34,103 nt of DNA from Sedimenticola sp. (GTDB lineage Bacteria > Pseudomonadota > Gammaproteobacteria > Chromatiales > Chromatiaceae). The position numbers and the translations under genes were made by a program. Of this stretch, positions 27,256-34,103 are shown piece after piece. Within the stretch, counting starts at the first letter, position 1, and each line of letters begins with the position of its first letter. The DNA lies in NCBI GenBank assembly GCA_027068795.1, contig JAMOMB010000132.1, positions 1 through 34,103 of the forward strand, given 5' to 3'. The notes below the pieces were generated by a model. It made no database searches and had not been told where the DNA came from. It saw only the letters and a program-made list of their open reading frames with translations.

Positions 27256-27405
27256 TTAACCCGCTGGCGTCAAATCCAGGTTCAAGGGCAATCCCTGCAT
27301 ACCCATGACGAGATGATCCAGCCCGTAATAGAACGCCAGCATGATGATGATGGCCACAATCAGCGCCGCCAGCCGGCCTGCAATTCCCAAGTTGTTCTGT
27401 TCCAT
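27256..27405 (-). CDS. 49-residue single-helix membrane protein, oxidase-associated
   Basis: A small frame with start ATG at 27405, preceded by GGGAGCGGAGG, and stop 4 bp before the CydA-like start. The product has one hydrophobic segment (LAALIVAIIIMLAFYYGLDHLVMG) and a short polar tail. Position, ribosome site and topology support a real subunit, analogous in kind to CydX or CcoQ small oxidase subunits but with no similarity I recognise. Confidence 0.75.
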   Translation of the reverse strand: MEQNNLGIAGRLAALIVAIIIMLAFYYGLDHLVMGMQGLPLNLDLTPAG

Positions 27406-27424
27406 GTTGCCTCCGCTCCCACTC

Positions 27425-27583
27425 CTAACCGTGATCCACCGTAACGCCGCCGGAATAGATCAGCAGCCAGTAGAAAAAAACCAGCAGCGCAACCAGGGTG
27501 CCGTAAAACAGCTTCTTTCCCCAGTTGCCCTGCTCCCCGGATGCCGATGGTGAGGATTTCGCTTCTTCCGGTAATTCGGCCAT
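27425..27583 (-). CDS. 52-residue single-helix membrane protein, first gene of oxidase operon
   Basis: Starts with ATG at 27583 behind AGGAG and ends 19 bp before the next small gene. The N-terminal ~24 residues are polar (MAELPEEAKSSPSASGEQGN) and are followed by one helix (LFYGTLVALLVFFYWLLIYSGG) and a short VTVDHG tail. It is probably a one-pass subunit or assembly peptide of the CydA-like oxidase. No family recognised. Confidence 0.75.
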   Translation of the reverse strand: MAELPEEAKSSPSASGEQGNWGKKLFYGTLVALLVFFYWLLIYSGGVTVDHG

Positions 27584-27637
27584 GCTGAATCTCCTGACAG
27601 ATAATTGAGAACGACTACGGCTTGCCTCCCATGATGG

Positions 27638-27656
27638 TTAGCAAAAACCAAGCCAA
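27638..27656 (-). promoter_or_regulatory. Sigma-54-type promoter of the oxidase operon
   Basis: Minus strand TTGGCTTGGTTTTTGCTAA has GG and GC exactly 10 bp apart and matches the sigma-54 consensus TGGCACG-N4-TTGCW at TGGC, the G, and TTGC plus T. Transcription would start near 27629, about 46 bp before the first start codon. Enhancer-like motifs lie 100-280 bp upstream. Confidence 0.6.
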
Positions 27657-27752
27657 CAACATGACCCGGGTGATAAGCTATTGAAATGCACCGTCGCAAG
27701 ACAGATAACGGGATTTACGGGCATATCTGCAAGGAACATTTCCTCTGGTTTC

Positions 27753-27768
27753 TTGAACAAAGCATTCA
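27753..27768. promoter_or_regulatory. Putative enhancer motif copy A
   Basis: TTGAACAAAGCATTCA matches copy B at 14 of 16 positions (consensus TTGAACAA-W-GC-R-TTCA, with GAA-N7-TTC symmetry). A perfect AGGAA-CAT-TTCCT inverted repeat lies just left at 27732-27744. A looser TGAAC/TTCAA pair is at 27784-27800. Confidence 0.5.
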
Positions 27769-27902
27769 CACCAAAAGCACTGCTGAACGAAATCCTTCAA
27801 ACTTCACGCACCGCTTTCCCCTCGCTCCCTGTCTCTGGCGGAAGCGATCCCGGAGCCGATGTTGTACATTTTGGCGCATCCGGAATCCGCTGCCGCTCAT
27901 TA

Positions 27903-27918
27903 TTGAACAATGCGTTCA
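27903..27918. promoter_or_regulatory. Putative enhancer motif copy B (perfect inverted repeat)
   Basis: TTGAACAATGCGTTCA lies within a perfect 7-bp inverted repeat ATTGAAC/GTTCAAT (27902-27920, 5-bp spacer). It starts exactly 150 bp after copy A. It is about 95 bp upstream of the predicted start from the plus-strand sigma-54-like promoter, a normal place for an enhancer-binding protein. Confidence 0.5.
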
Positions 27919-27979
27919 ATGCCTCCTGCGGCATATCGCCCAATCCCCTCATGAACAAGCATATTTTTTGCCTCCCTGG

Positions 27980-27996
27980 TGGCATGAAAACTGCAT
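27980..27996 (+). promoter_or_regulatory. Sigma-54-type promoter of the HEAT-repeat operon
   Basis: TGGCATGAAAACTGCAT has GG (27981-27982) and GC (27993-27994) 10 bp apart; it matches the consensus except T for C in the -24 element and C for T before TGC. Predicted start near 28006, about 33 bp before the HEAT gene ATG. Confidence 0.45.
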
Positions 27997-28038
27997 GACC
28001 TTCCACTCAAACCCGTCACAGGAATTTCAGACAGCGCC

Positions 28039-30444
28039 ATGACAACATACAGAGAAACCGTGGATACCTTGTGCCAGCTCGTTCAAACCGGCGACGAAGC
28101 AGATCGCTGCTATGCGGCCCGCACCCTGGGCCTGCTGCGAGACACGGCATCCATCGAAACCCTGATCGAACACCTCCGGGATGAGGATCTGGACGTTGCC
28201 ATCGACGCCGCAGAAGCACTGGGAAATATCGGCTCGGCGGAAGCCGTGCCCGCGTTGATCGAGTCCCTGGAGAACGACCCCAGCGGCGAAGTATGCACCA
28301 TGGTGGCCGTTGCCCTGGGCAAGATCGGCAGCACTGAGGCCATCGATCCTTTGCTGAAAATCTGCCTGGAGCGCCCACAGGACATGGAATGGAACGATGA
28401 CTGGGATACCTGGTGGGATGTGCAGAAGGCCGCCGTCCACGCGCTGGGAAAGCTGGGGGCGGAAACCGCCGTGGACAGTTTGGCGGCCCTCATCGATGAT
28501 GAATGCCAGCAAGACATGGAGCCGGATATTCTCAATGCGCTGATCCGCATGGGTGGCAGCGGCGAAGCCAAGGTCATCAAACGGCTGCAAAACCCGGACA
28601 GCGCTTCCATCCATCGCCGCAGGGCGGCTCATGCGCTGGCGCGGTCATCTTCCGTCGAGGCCACCAAGGCATTGGGGCGCGCACTGACCGATCCCGCCGC
28701 GGATGTACGCGCAGAAGCCGCCTTGTCCCTTGCATCGCAGAACGCCGTTTCCTATTTAAGCGCCCTGACCTTGCTGTTGCGCGATCCGGACAACCAGGTA
28801 CGCCAGGCCGCGCTCAAAGCCGTGACCCGGCTGGCGCAGAACAGCGACAATGCACCCAATGTGGAAGAAGCCTTCCAGGGCATGCTGGCCGACCCCGACC
28901 CGGAGGTGCGCGCCATCCTGTATTCCATGCTGCTGCCCGTCGTTCCCGACAATCCGTTATCGGAAGAAAATTTCCAGCGGGTGCTCGAGCGCATCTCCGA
29001 CCCGTCCGCCGAAGCGGCCGCCGCCGCCTGCGCCCTGCTCGGCGCCAACAGAAACACGGCGGCCATTTCACCCCTGCTGGAAATCGTCAGCGACAGCAGC
29101 GCCCACCCCATGGTGCGAAAAGAGGCTGCTACCGCCATCGGCAGCCTGGGACGCATCGACGTAGACGTACTCAGCACCCTGGAGAACACCATCACGGACG
29201 AGCAGCAGGTAGTGCGCCTGGCGGCCCTGGAGGCCTTGATGGAACTGGAAAAAACCGGCCTGATCACACCACCGGACGACGAAGAAGCACCACTGCCACG
29301 CCCCCTGGATCTAATCATGGGCGCGTTGAACGGAGAAATCACCATTCCGCAGCCGCCGCCTCCCGCCCCGGTAGAAGTGACCCTGGATACCGGTATCGAC
29401 AAGGGAGAAGCGCCACAGGCCGATAGTGAAAACCCGCCCGAAGAAACCGATACAATCGCAGAGACCGCAGAATCCGATCTCGATCTTCCGCAAACACCCG
29501 CACAAATCGTTGCCGAAGGCGAGGTGGCGCCCGCCATGTCCACCCTGGACGCCATTCACATGGCGAATGTGGAAACCATGCTGGCCACGCCGCACGCCCC
29601 GGAAGAGATGGCCGATGAAACCACCATGGAATACCTGGAAATCGTGGCGCACAACAAGGAACTCATGCGGCGCATGCGCTCCAATCGGAGAATCGACGCC
29701 CAGCAGGACATACGCCGCCTGGCGGCGCATGTCCTGGCGGAAACCAACGAAGAGGAAGCCCTGAAAACCCTGACACAGGCGCTAAACGACGACGCCGCCC
29801 CCGTGCGCCGGGAGGCGGCGGACTCCATCGGCCTCATGGCCAAACGCAATCCGCAGCTTGCCGGCCTCACCGACGCCGTTGGCACCCTGATTACCCAACT
29901 GGCCATTGGCGACCTGGATCAAAAAATCACCAGCGCCAGGGCATTGAGCTACATTGGCCACCGCGCAGCCCTGGTTCCTCTGCTGGAGGCGCTCAAGGCC
30001 CCGGAGTTCACCTTGCGCACCCAGGCCATCGACGCCCTGGCGCGCCTCTCCCTCAACAGCCGGGATCCCGCTGAAGCAGATCACATGGTCGTACGCGATG
30101 TGCCGCCGTTGAGCGTCGCCCGCCGGCTCATGGAATGCCTGGAGGACAATGAAATGGCGGTTCGTGTCGCTGCCGCCAGAGGGCTGGCAAGAATACTCAA
30201 ACCCTTGCGGGAAGAATCCTTTACCCGCAAGGCGGTCGAAAAAATTGTCGATGGCGTTACCATCGGCACGGGAGAAGAAGCCAGGCTGATTGGCCGCGCA
30301 CTGCGCGAATTCGACACCGATCTTGCGAACAGCATATTGCTGGCAAACCTCAAACAGGCCGACGACAGCGTCAAGCGCAGCGTATACATTGAAATGATAG
30401 AAGAATTGCTGACTGTACAAGATCACTCTGAGCAGGCAGCCTGA
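28039..30444 (+). CDS. HEAT-repeat protein, cytoplasmic scaffold
   Basis: An 801-residue protein built of HEAT/PBS-lyase-like repeats such as CYAARTLGLLRDTASIETLIEHLRDEDLDVAIDAAEALGNIGS. About nine or more run through the N-terminal ~415 residues and about five more through ~545-790. A Pro/Glu/Asp-rich linker (roughly residues 415-520, genomic 29280-29600) separates the two blocks. No signal peptide or membrane helix is seen, so it is cytoplasmic and likely a protein-binding scaffold. PBS-lyase-type HEAT repeats also occur in bilin lyases and in cofactor-handling proteins. It leads the plus-strand operon behind a sigma-54-like promoter. The ribosome site is poor, and no earlier start is better. 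Confidence 0.88.
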   Translation: MTTYRETVDTLCQLVQTGDEADRCYAARTLGLLRDTASIETLIEHLRDEDLDVAIDAAEALGNIGSAEAVPALIESLENDPSGEVCTMVAVALGKIGSTEAIDPLLKICLERPQDMEWNDDWDTWWDVQKAAVHALGKLGAETAVDSLAALIDDECQQDMEPDILNALIRMGGSGEAKVIKRLQNPDSASIHRRRAAHALARSSSVEATKALGRALTDPAADVRAEAALSLASQNAVSYLSALTLLLRDPDNQVRQAALKAVTRLAQNSDNAPNVEEAFQGMLADPDPEVRAILYSMLLPVVPDNPLSEENFQRVLERISDPSAEAAAAACALLGANRNTAAISPLLEIVSDSSAHPMVRKEAATAIGSLGRIDVDVLSTLENTITDEQQVVRLAALEALMELEKTGLITPPDDEEAPLPRPLDLIMGALNGEITIPQPPPPAPVEVTLDTGIDKGEAPQADSENPPEETDTIAETAESDLDLPQTPAQIVAEGEVAPAMSTLDAIHMANVETMLATPHAPEEMADETTMEYLEIVAHNKELMRRMRSNRRIDAQQDIRRLAAHVLAETNEEEALKTLTQALNDDAAPVRREAADSIGLMAKRNPQLAGLTDAVGTLITQLAIGDLDQKITSARALSYIGHRAALVPLLEALKAPEFTLRTQAIDALARLSLNSRDPAEADHMVVRDVPPLSVARRLMECLEDNEMAVRVAAARGLARILKPLREESFTRKAVEKIVDGVTIGTGEEARLIGRALREFDTDLANSILLANLKQADDSVKRSVYIEMIEELLTVQDHSEQAA

Positions 30445-30467
30445 AACCATACTCGGGAGACAGCACC

Positions 30468-31208
30468 ATGAAAAAAGCATTCATCACCCTCAGCATCGCC
30501 GGCATATGCGCCCTGCCTCTGGCGGCCCAATCAGCCTACAAGGAGATCAGCGTCTCCAACGGCGGCACCATTACCGGCAGCGTGAAATTCGCGGGCAAGG
30601 ATCAGCCGCCAAAGACCTATACCATCTCCAAGGACAATGACGTATGCGGCACCGGGGTGCGTAAAATCGATTTTGTACGGGTGGAAAACGGACACCTGCT
30701 GGATACTGTGGTCTACCTGGAGAAAGTCAAGGAGGGCAAGCCCTTCCCGGCCGATGTGGGCGACGCCACCATTGATCAGAAGGGCTGTGAGTTCAAGCCC
30801 TTCCTGCAGGTCATGAAGAACAAGGCCACTCTCGCCGCGGTAAATGACGATCCCATTCTGCATAACATTCACACCTACGAGTTGATTCGCGGTGACGCCA
30901 AAGGCCCGAAAAAGACCCTCACCAACGTCAGCCAGCCCAAACCCGGCGTGGTGAAATCCACCATCAAGGTCAGAAAAGGCCCCGCCATGAAAGTGGAGTG
31001 CGACGCCCACGACTTCATGCACGGATTCGTCTTCATCGCCAAGAACCCGTACTTTGCAAGAGTGGCGGATGATGGCAGTTTCACCATCGAGGACGTTCCT
31101 CCCGGCAAATACACGATCAAGGCCTGGCATGGCATGCTGAAAAACCAGAAGGCAAAAGTGACCGTGGACGCCGGCGGTACGGCAACCGTTGACTTCACTT
31201 TCAAGTAA
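30468..31208 (+). CDS. Periplasmic cupredoxin-like protein with carboxypeptidase-regulatory-type C-terminus
   Basis: A 246-residue exported protein (signal MKKAFITLSIAGICALPLAAQSA). The central part resembles a cupredoxin. His132/His135 occur in LHNIHTYE, and the later loop has Cys178-x2-His181-x2-Met184 in VECDAHDFMHGFVFI, which fits type 1 copper ligands. The C-terminal ~55 residues (DDGSFTIEDVPPGKYTIKAWHGMLKNQKAKVTVDAGGTATVDFTF) form a beta-sandwich of the carboxypeptidase-regulatory type. A GGAG lies just upstream; the gap to the HEAT gene is 23 bp. It may shuttle electrons or copper with the Sco chaperone and cytochromes of the divergent operon; this is inference. Confidence 0.82.
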   Translation: MKKAFITLSIAGICALPLAAQSAYKEISVSNGGTITGSVKFAGKDQPPKTYTISKDNDVCGTGVRKIDFVRVENGHLLDTVVYLEKVKEGKPFPADVGDATIDQKGCEFKPFLQVMKNKATLAAVNDDPILHNIHTYELIRGDAKGPKKTLTNVSQPKPGVVKSTIKVRKGPAMKVECDAHDFMHGFVFIAKNPYFARVADDGSFTIEDVPPGKYTIKAWHGMLKNQKAKVTVDAGGTATVDFTFK

Positions 31209-31214
31209 GCCGGC

Positions 31215-31343
31215 ATGAAATCCGCAACAGTGGCTGCAAAACACAAATGGCGGCCCAGCCTCATGGACATCATGGCAATTGTCGCCGCCATCATCAACCT
31301 GGTGGTGATCGGCTACATCATCGGCTACTGGTTGCTGCATTGA
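31215..31343 (+). CDS. 42-residue single-helix membrane peptide
   Basis: A small frame starting 6 bp after the cupredoxin stop. A basic N-terminus (MKSATVAAKHKWRPSLMD) precedes one helix (IMAIVAAIINLVVIGYIIGYWLLH). The ribosome site is weak, so translation is probably coupled to the gene before. The positive-inside pattern and the operon position support it; the family is not recognised. Confidence 0.6.
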   Translation: MKSATVAAKHKWRPSLMDIMAIVAAIINLVVIGYIIGYWLLH

Positions 31344-31345
31344 TA

Positions 31346-31382
31346 TCCGCACACCGTCAACCTGATGTTGATGGCGTGCGGA
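31346..31382 (+). other. Long intra-operon hairpin before the universal stress gene
   Basis: Arms 31346-31361 and 31367-31382 pair over 16 positions: TCCGCAC with GTGCGGA, CC with GG and TCAAC with GTTGA, plus one A-C mismatch and one G-T pair. The loop is CTGAT. No T-run follows, so it is more likely an mRNA processing or stability element than a terminator. Confidence 0.6.
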
Positions 31383-31460
31383 CAAGACACATACCATCCC
31401 CCAGCCGTGAATCGTCCGATGCGCCAGTCACGGCTGACTCTCTATTCCGCAGGCCCATGC

Positions 31461-33686
31461 ATGAATGCGCAAGCACAAGACAGACCCGAAACGGCCCCTG
31501 AACTTCCCGGCTACTCCTCCGTCCTGCTGGCGGTTGATTCCTCGGATCACGCCAACCGGGGGATCCTGGAAGCCATCGCCCTGGCAGGGCATTATCAAGC
31601 GCGACTCACGGCGACTCATGTATACGCCGCGAAGCTCCATGACGCGCGCTTCCGCCAAATGGAAGGCGGGTTGCCGGAACAATTCCGTGAAGAACAGGAG
31701 CTGGAACGGCAGCGGGACGTGCATGACGATCTCATCAGCCGGGGACTGTCCATCATCACCGACTCCTATCTGGATCAGGTGGAAACAGCCGCCGCGGACA
31801 AGCTCCAGGTGCAACGTCGCTCCCTGGAAGGGAAAAACTACCGCGAACTGGCAAATGAGGCCAACAGTGGCAACTACGACCTGCTGGTCATGGGATCCCT
31901 TGGCCTGGGCGCCGTCAAGGGCAGCCGCCTGGGCACGGTCTGCCAGCGCGTATCCCGGCGCAGCGCCATTGACACCCTCATCATCAAAGACCCCGACCGC
32001 CGGCTTGATGAAGGCCCCATCGTAGTCGGCGTGGATGGTTCGGCAAAGTCCTACGGCGGCCTGCTCACCGCTTTGAGCCTGGCGAGGATCTGGAATGCGC
32101 AAATCAAGGTGGTATCCGCTTTCGACCCCTATTATCACTACGTCGCCTTCAACCGCATCGCCGGAGTATTGTCCGAAGAGGCCGGCAAGGTATTCAAGTT
32201 CCAGGAGCAGGAAAAGCTCCACGAGGAAATCATCGACTCCGGCCTGGCGAAGATCTACCAGGGACATTTGTCCGTGGCGCAGTCCATTGCCGCAGATCAT
32301 GGCATGGAAGTGGAGACGGTACTGCTGGACGGCAAACCCCATGAGGTCATCAACCGCTATCTGCAGGAAACCAGGCCATCCCTGCTCCTACTTGGAACCA
32401 CCGGCATCCACGCCGATCCGGAACTGGACATTGGCGGCAATACGGAATACCTGCTCAACGACGCTCCCTGCGCCGTGCTGCTCAGCCAGCGGGAATACCA
32501 GCCCCAGGTGGACAGACTGGCCTCTGTGAGCACATCCTGGAGCCGCGAAGCCGAAGCCCGCATGGAACGGGTGCCTTCCTTTGTACGCAGCATGGCGCGC
32601 ATGGCCATCCTGCGCTATGCCCAAGAGAAAGGCCACACCGTCATTACCGCAAGCATCGTCGAGGAAGCCACGGCGCAACTCATGCCCGGCCATGCCGAGC
32701 AAGCCATGGGCGAAATCGTGGAAGCCTATGACCGGGGCGACCTCAAACGCAAGCCGGAAACCAGAGTGATGCGCTGGAGCGAAGCGGCCACCGCCCTGCT
32801 ACTCACCGTCAAGGATCTGAGCTTGCGCGGCAACCTGAGCATGCGGGCGGAAAAGAAGGCCCGCACCGCAGGCAGCCAAACTGTCGAGGCTGAACACATA
32901 CAGGCCTTTCTCGACAAAAGCATTCCCACCGCCCCCTTTGCGCCAGGAACGGAAGCCGCCCTGCCCGGCAAGCGGAACGCTACCGACCTTCAGACCGGGA
33001 AGAAAGAGGCCGCCCTGCAATGGCAGGCCGCAGCCCTTGCCCGGCTCATGCGCGTTCCGGAAGGATTCATGCGCGACAGTTCCCGGCAACGCATCGAAAA
33101 CTACGCAAGAAAACGGGGGCTGACAGAAATCAGTCTGAAAACCACAGAAGCAGGCCTGACCGAAGCACGCAAGGCCATGGAAGCACAGATGACCACTGCT
33201 TCCGCCACGGAAAAACCTGCGCCATCCGACGAGGAAGCCCGCTGCCCTTTTTCCGCAATGAAAAGCATCGCAGCAGATTCAAAACCTGCATCCACCGCAG
33301 AAATCCAATGGGATAAAGAAGCGGAAGCCCTGCTGAATGGCATACCGTCCGGTTTTTGCCGGGACATGACCCGCAAGGCGGCCCAGGCAATCGCCGCCCG
33401 GAACGACATGAGCATCATCAAACCCGCATTCGTACAGCAGGTATTGCAAACTTTTCAATCCGGTTCAGAGCAACATAGGGAAACCATGCCTTGGGAAACC
33501 GCCGCCAGGGAACGCATCGACAAAGCACCGGATATGGTGCGCGGCATGCTGATCAAGGAAATCGAAGCCTGGAGCCGGCAGGAGGGCCTGCAACAGGTGA
33601 GCGAAGAAGCCGTAAATGCAGTAAAAGCCATCTGGAGGGAACACGGCGCCTTCCACCTCACGCCAAGCAATCCCCGCAATGGATAA
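31461..33686 (+). CDS. Double universal stress protein fused to five PCP_red-like repeats
   Basis: A 741-residue protein from the ATG at 31461. Two UspA domains lie at ~17-178 (SSVLLAVDSSDHANRG... DLLVMGSLGLGAVKGSRLGTV) and ~186-342 (IVVGVDGSAKSYGG... LLLLGTTGIHA). Five copies of a ~48-residue module follow at ~360, 439, 521, 617 and 678, each starting with Trp and a pattern W-x3-A-x4-L-x2-[IV]-P-x2-[FV]-x-R; they match the PCP_red domain found at the C terminus of the protochlorophyllide reductase ChlB subunit. Copy 2 is the most degenerate. An ATG at 31365 would extend the frame but lies in the hairpin loop and has no ribosome site. Function unknown; possible sensor or scaffold for haem-like cofactors. 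Confidence 0.8.
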   Translation: MNAQAQDRPETAPELPGYSSVLLAVDSSDHANRGILEAIALAGHYQARLTATHVYAAKLHDARFRQMEGGLPEQFREEQELERQRDVHDDLISRGLSIITDSYLDQVETAAADKLQVQRRSLEGKNYRELANEANSGNYDLLVMGSLGLGAVKGSRLGTVCQRVSRRSAIDTLIIKDPDRRLDEGPIVVGVDGSAKSYGGLLTALSLARIWNAQIKVVSAFDPYYHYVAFNRIAGVLSEEAGKVFKFQEQEKLHEEIIDSGLAKIYQGHLSVAQSIAADHGMEVETVLLDGKPHEVINRYLQETRPSLLLLGTTGIHADPELDIGGNTEYLLNDAPCAVLLSQREYQPQVDRLASVSTSWSREAEARMERVPSFVRSMARMAILRYAQEKGHTVITASIVEEATAQLMPGHAEQAMGEIVEAYDRGDLKRKPETRVMRWSEAATALLLTVKDLSLRGNLSMRAEKKARTAGSQTVEAEHIQAFLDKSIPTAPFAPGTEAALPGKRNATDLQTGKKEAALQWQAAALARLMRVPEGFMRDSSRQRIENYARKRGLTEISLKTTEAGLTEARKAMEAQMTTASATEKPAPSDEEARCPFSAMKSIAADSKPASTAEIQWDKEAEALLNGIPSGFCRDMTRKAAQAIAARNDMSIIKPAFVQQVLQTFQSGSEQHRETMPWETAARERIDKAPDMVRGMLIKEIEAWSRQEGLQQVSEEAVNAVKAIWREHGAFHLTPSNPRNG

Positions 33687-34103
33687 GGATCTGTTTCTCA
33701 TCGCCATCAACCTGACGCGCCGCTGCAACCTGGCTTGCGCCCACTGCTACATGGACGCCGAAACCCGGGACGCCGGGGGTGACGAGGAACTCAGCACCGC
33801 GGAAGTCAAAAACCTGCTGGATGAAATTGCATCCCGCAGCAGTGAAACCATGGTGGTGCTCACCGGCGGCGAACCCCTGCTGCGACGGGATCTGGAAACC
33901 CTGGTCGCCCACGGCAGTCAATTGGGGCTTTCCATCGTGGTGGGCACCAACGGCGTACTGCTCAGCGAAGCCCGGGTACGAACCCTGAAAGCCGCTGGCG
34001 CGCTGGGGGTGGGCATCAGCCTGGATTCCCTGGATCCCGAAAGCCACGACAGTTTTCGCGGCTGCCCCGGAAGCTGGGAAAAAACCCTGGCGGGCATGGA
34101 TCA
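33679..34103 (+). CDS. Radical SAM protein, N-terminal 141 residues (truncated by window end)
   Basis: The start ATG overlaps the stress-protein stop (ATGGATAA), so the two are translationally coupled. The 4Fe-4S motif is Cys16-x3-Cys20-x2-Cys23 in NLTRRCNLACAHCY, followed by LTGGEPLLRRDLETLV (GGEP motif), VVGTNGVLLSE and VGISLDSLDPESHDSFRG. This resembles the haem d1/haem b synthesis radical SAM proteins (NirJ, AhbC/D) and the SPASM group. Which one cannot be decided without the C-terminal half, where SPASM-type cysteines would lie. The link to cytochromes suggests cofactor modification, by inference. Confidence 0.85.
   Translation, partial: MDKDLFLIAINLTRRCNLACAHCYMDAETRDAGGDEELSTAEVKNLLDEIASRSSETMVVLTGGEPLLRRDLETLVAHGSQLGLSIVVGTNGVLLSEARVRTLKAAGALGVGISLDSLDPESHDSFRGCPGSWEKTLAGMD

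Larger units (their letters stand above)
27584..28038. other. 455-bp divergent regulatory region between oxidase and HEAT operons
   Basis: The region holds two opposed sigma-54-like promoters and the paired 16-bp motifs between them. I see no convincing gene; short open frames inside it lack ribosome sites and familiar composition. The base composition is more AT-rich than the flanking genes, as expected for a control region. Confidence 0.6.

Noticed and set aside
28752-29555. A 267-codon Ser/Ala-rich minus-strand frame, and a 307-codon plus-strand frame at 28503-29426, inside the HEAT gene.
   Set aside because: Both lie in the HEAT coding sequence and show composition typical of out-of-frame reading (Ser/Arg/Ala-rich, no periodic repeats).

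Overview
The window looks like chromosomal DNA of a gammaproteobacterium with a rich respiratory chain, plausibly a chemolithotroph such as a sulfur oxidiser. The basis is FabA, Hda, CpdA, SfsA and YihY in typical gammaproteobacterial form, many c-type cytochromes, a SoxW-like thioredoxin and PCP_red-domain proteins. The species cannot be named from the sequence alone.

Left part (1-15.4 kb), mostly housekeeping. It holds the 3' part of proS overlapping fabA; cpdA convergent with sfsA; a small secreted Pro/Tyr/Gly-rich protein; a minus-strand operon of two periplasmic thioredoxins, a TolC-family channel and a small periplasmic adaptor without a pump; an orphan PstS-like binding protein; a YihY-type membrane protein; a tight plus-strand run arsC-wrbA-hda-MnmM-like methyltransferase-YqaA-histidine phosphatase; and a minus-strand set of two unknown membrane proteins and a DUF3820 protein.

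Middle part (15.4-21.5 kb), the most striking. A compact four-gene operon on the minus strand encodes two di-heme cytochrome c peroxidase/MauG-like proteins, a Tat-exported Rieske subunit and an AioA-family molybdopterin subunit. This gene content matches dissimilatory iodate reductase (IdrABP1P2) rather than arsenite oxidase. The glutamate of the AioA arsenite pocket is a serine here. A perfect FNR-type box lies upstream and a strong intrinsic terminator downstream.

Right part (21.4-34.1 kb), two divergent operons. The minus-strand operon encodes two tiny one-helix membrane proteins, a CydA-like oxidase subunit lacking the GRQPW quinol-oxidase signature, a di-heme cytochrome c, a tri-heme cytochrome c fused to an ethylbenzene-dehydrogenase-gamma-like heme domain, and a Sco copper chaperone. 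The plus-strand operon encodes a HEAT-repeat protein, a periplasmic cupredoxin-like protein, a 42-residue membrane peptide, a double universal-stress protein with five PCP_red-like repeats, and a radical SAM protein cut by the window end. The shared 455-bp intergenic region carries sigma-54-like promoters in both directions and two near-identical 16-bp palindromic motifs exactly 150 bp apart, suggesting co-control by an enhancer-binding protein.

Inferred overall picture: an anaerobically or microaerobically regulated respiratory island. The Idr-like complex would reduce an oxyanion in the periplasm, its peroxidase partners would handle reactive products, and a cytochrome c-linked bd-family oxidase with its own assembly and regulatory genes sits beside it. 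The functional link between the two halves is inferred from position only.
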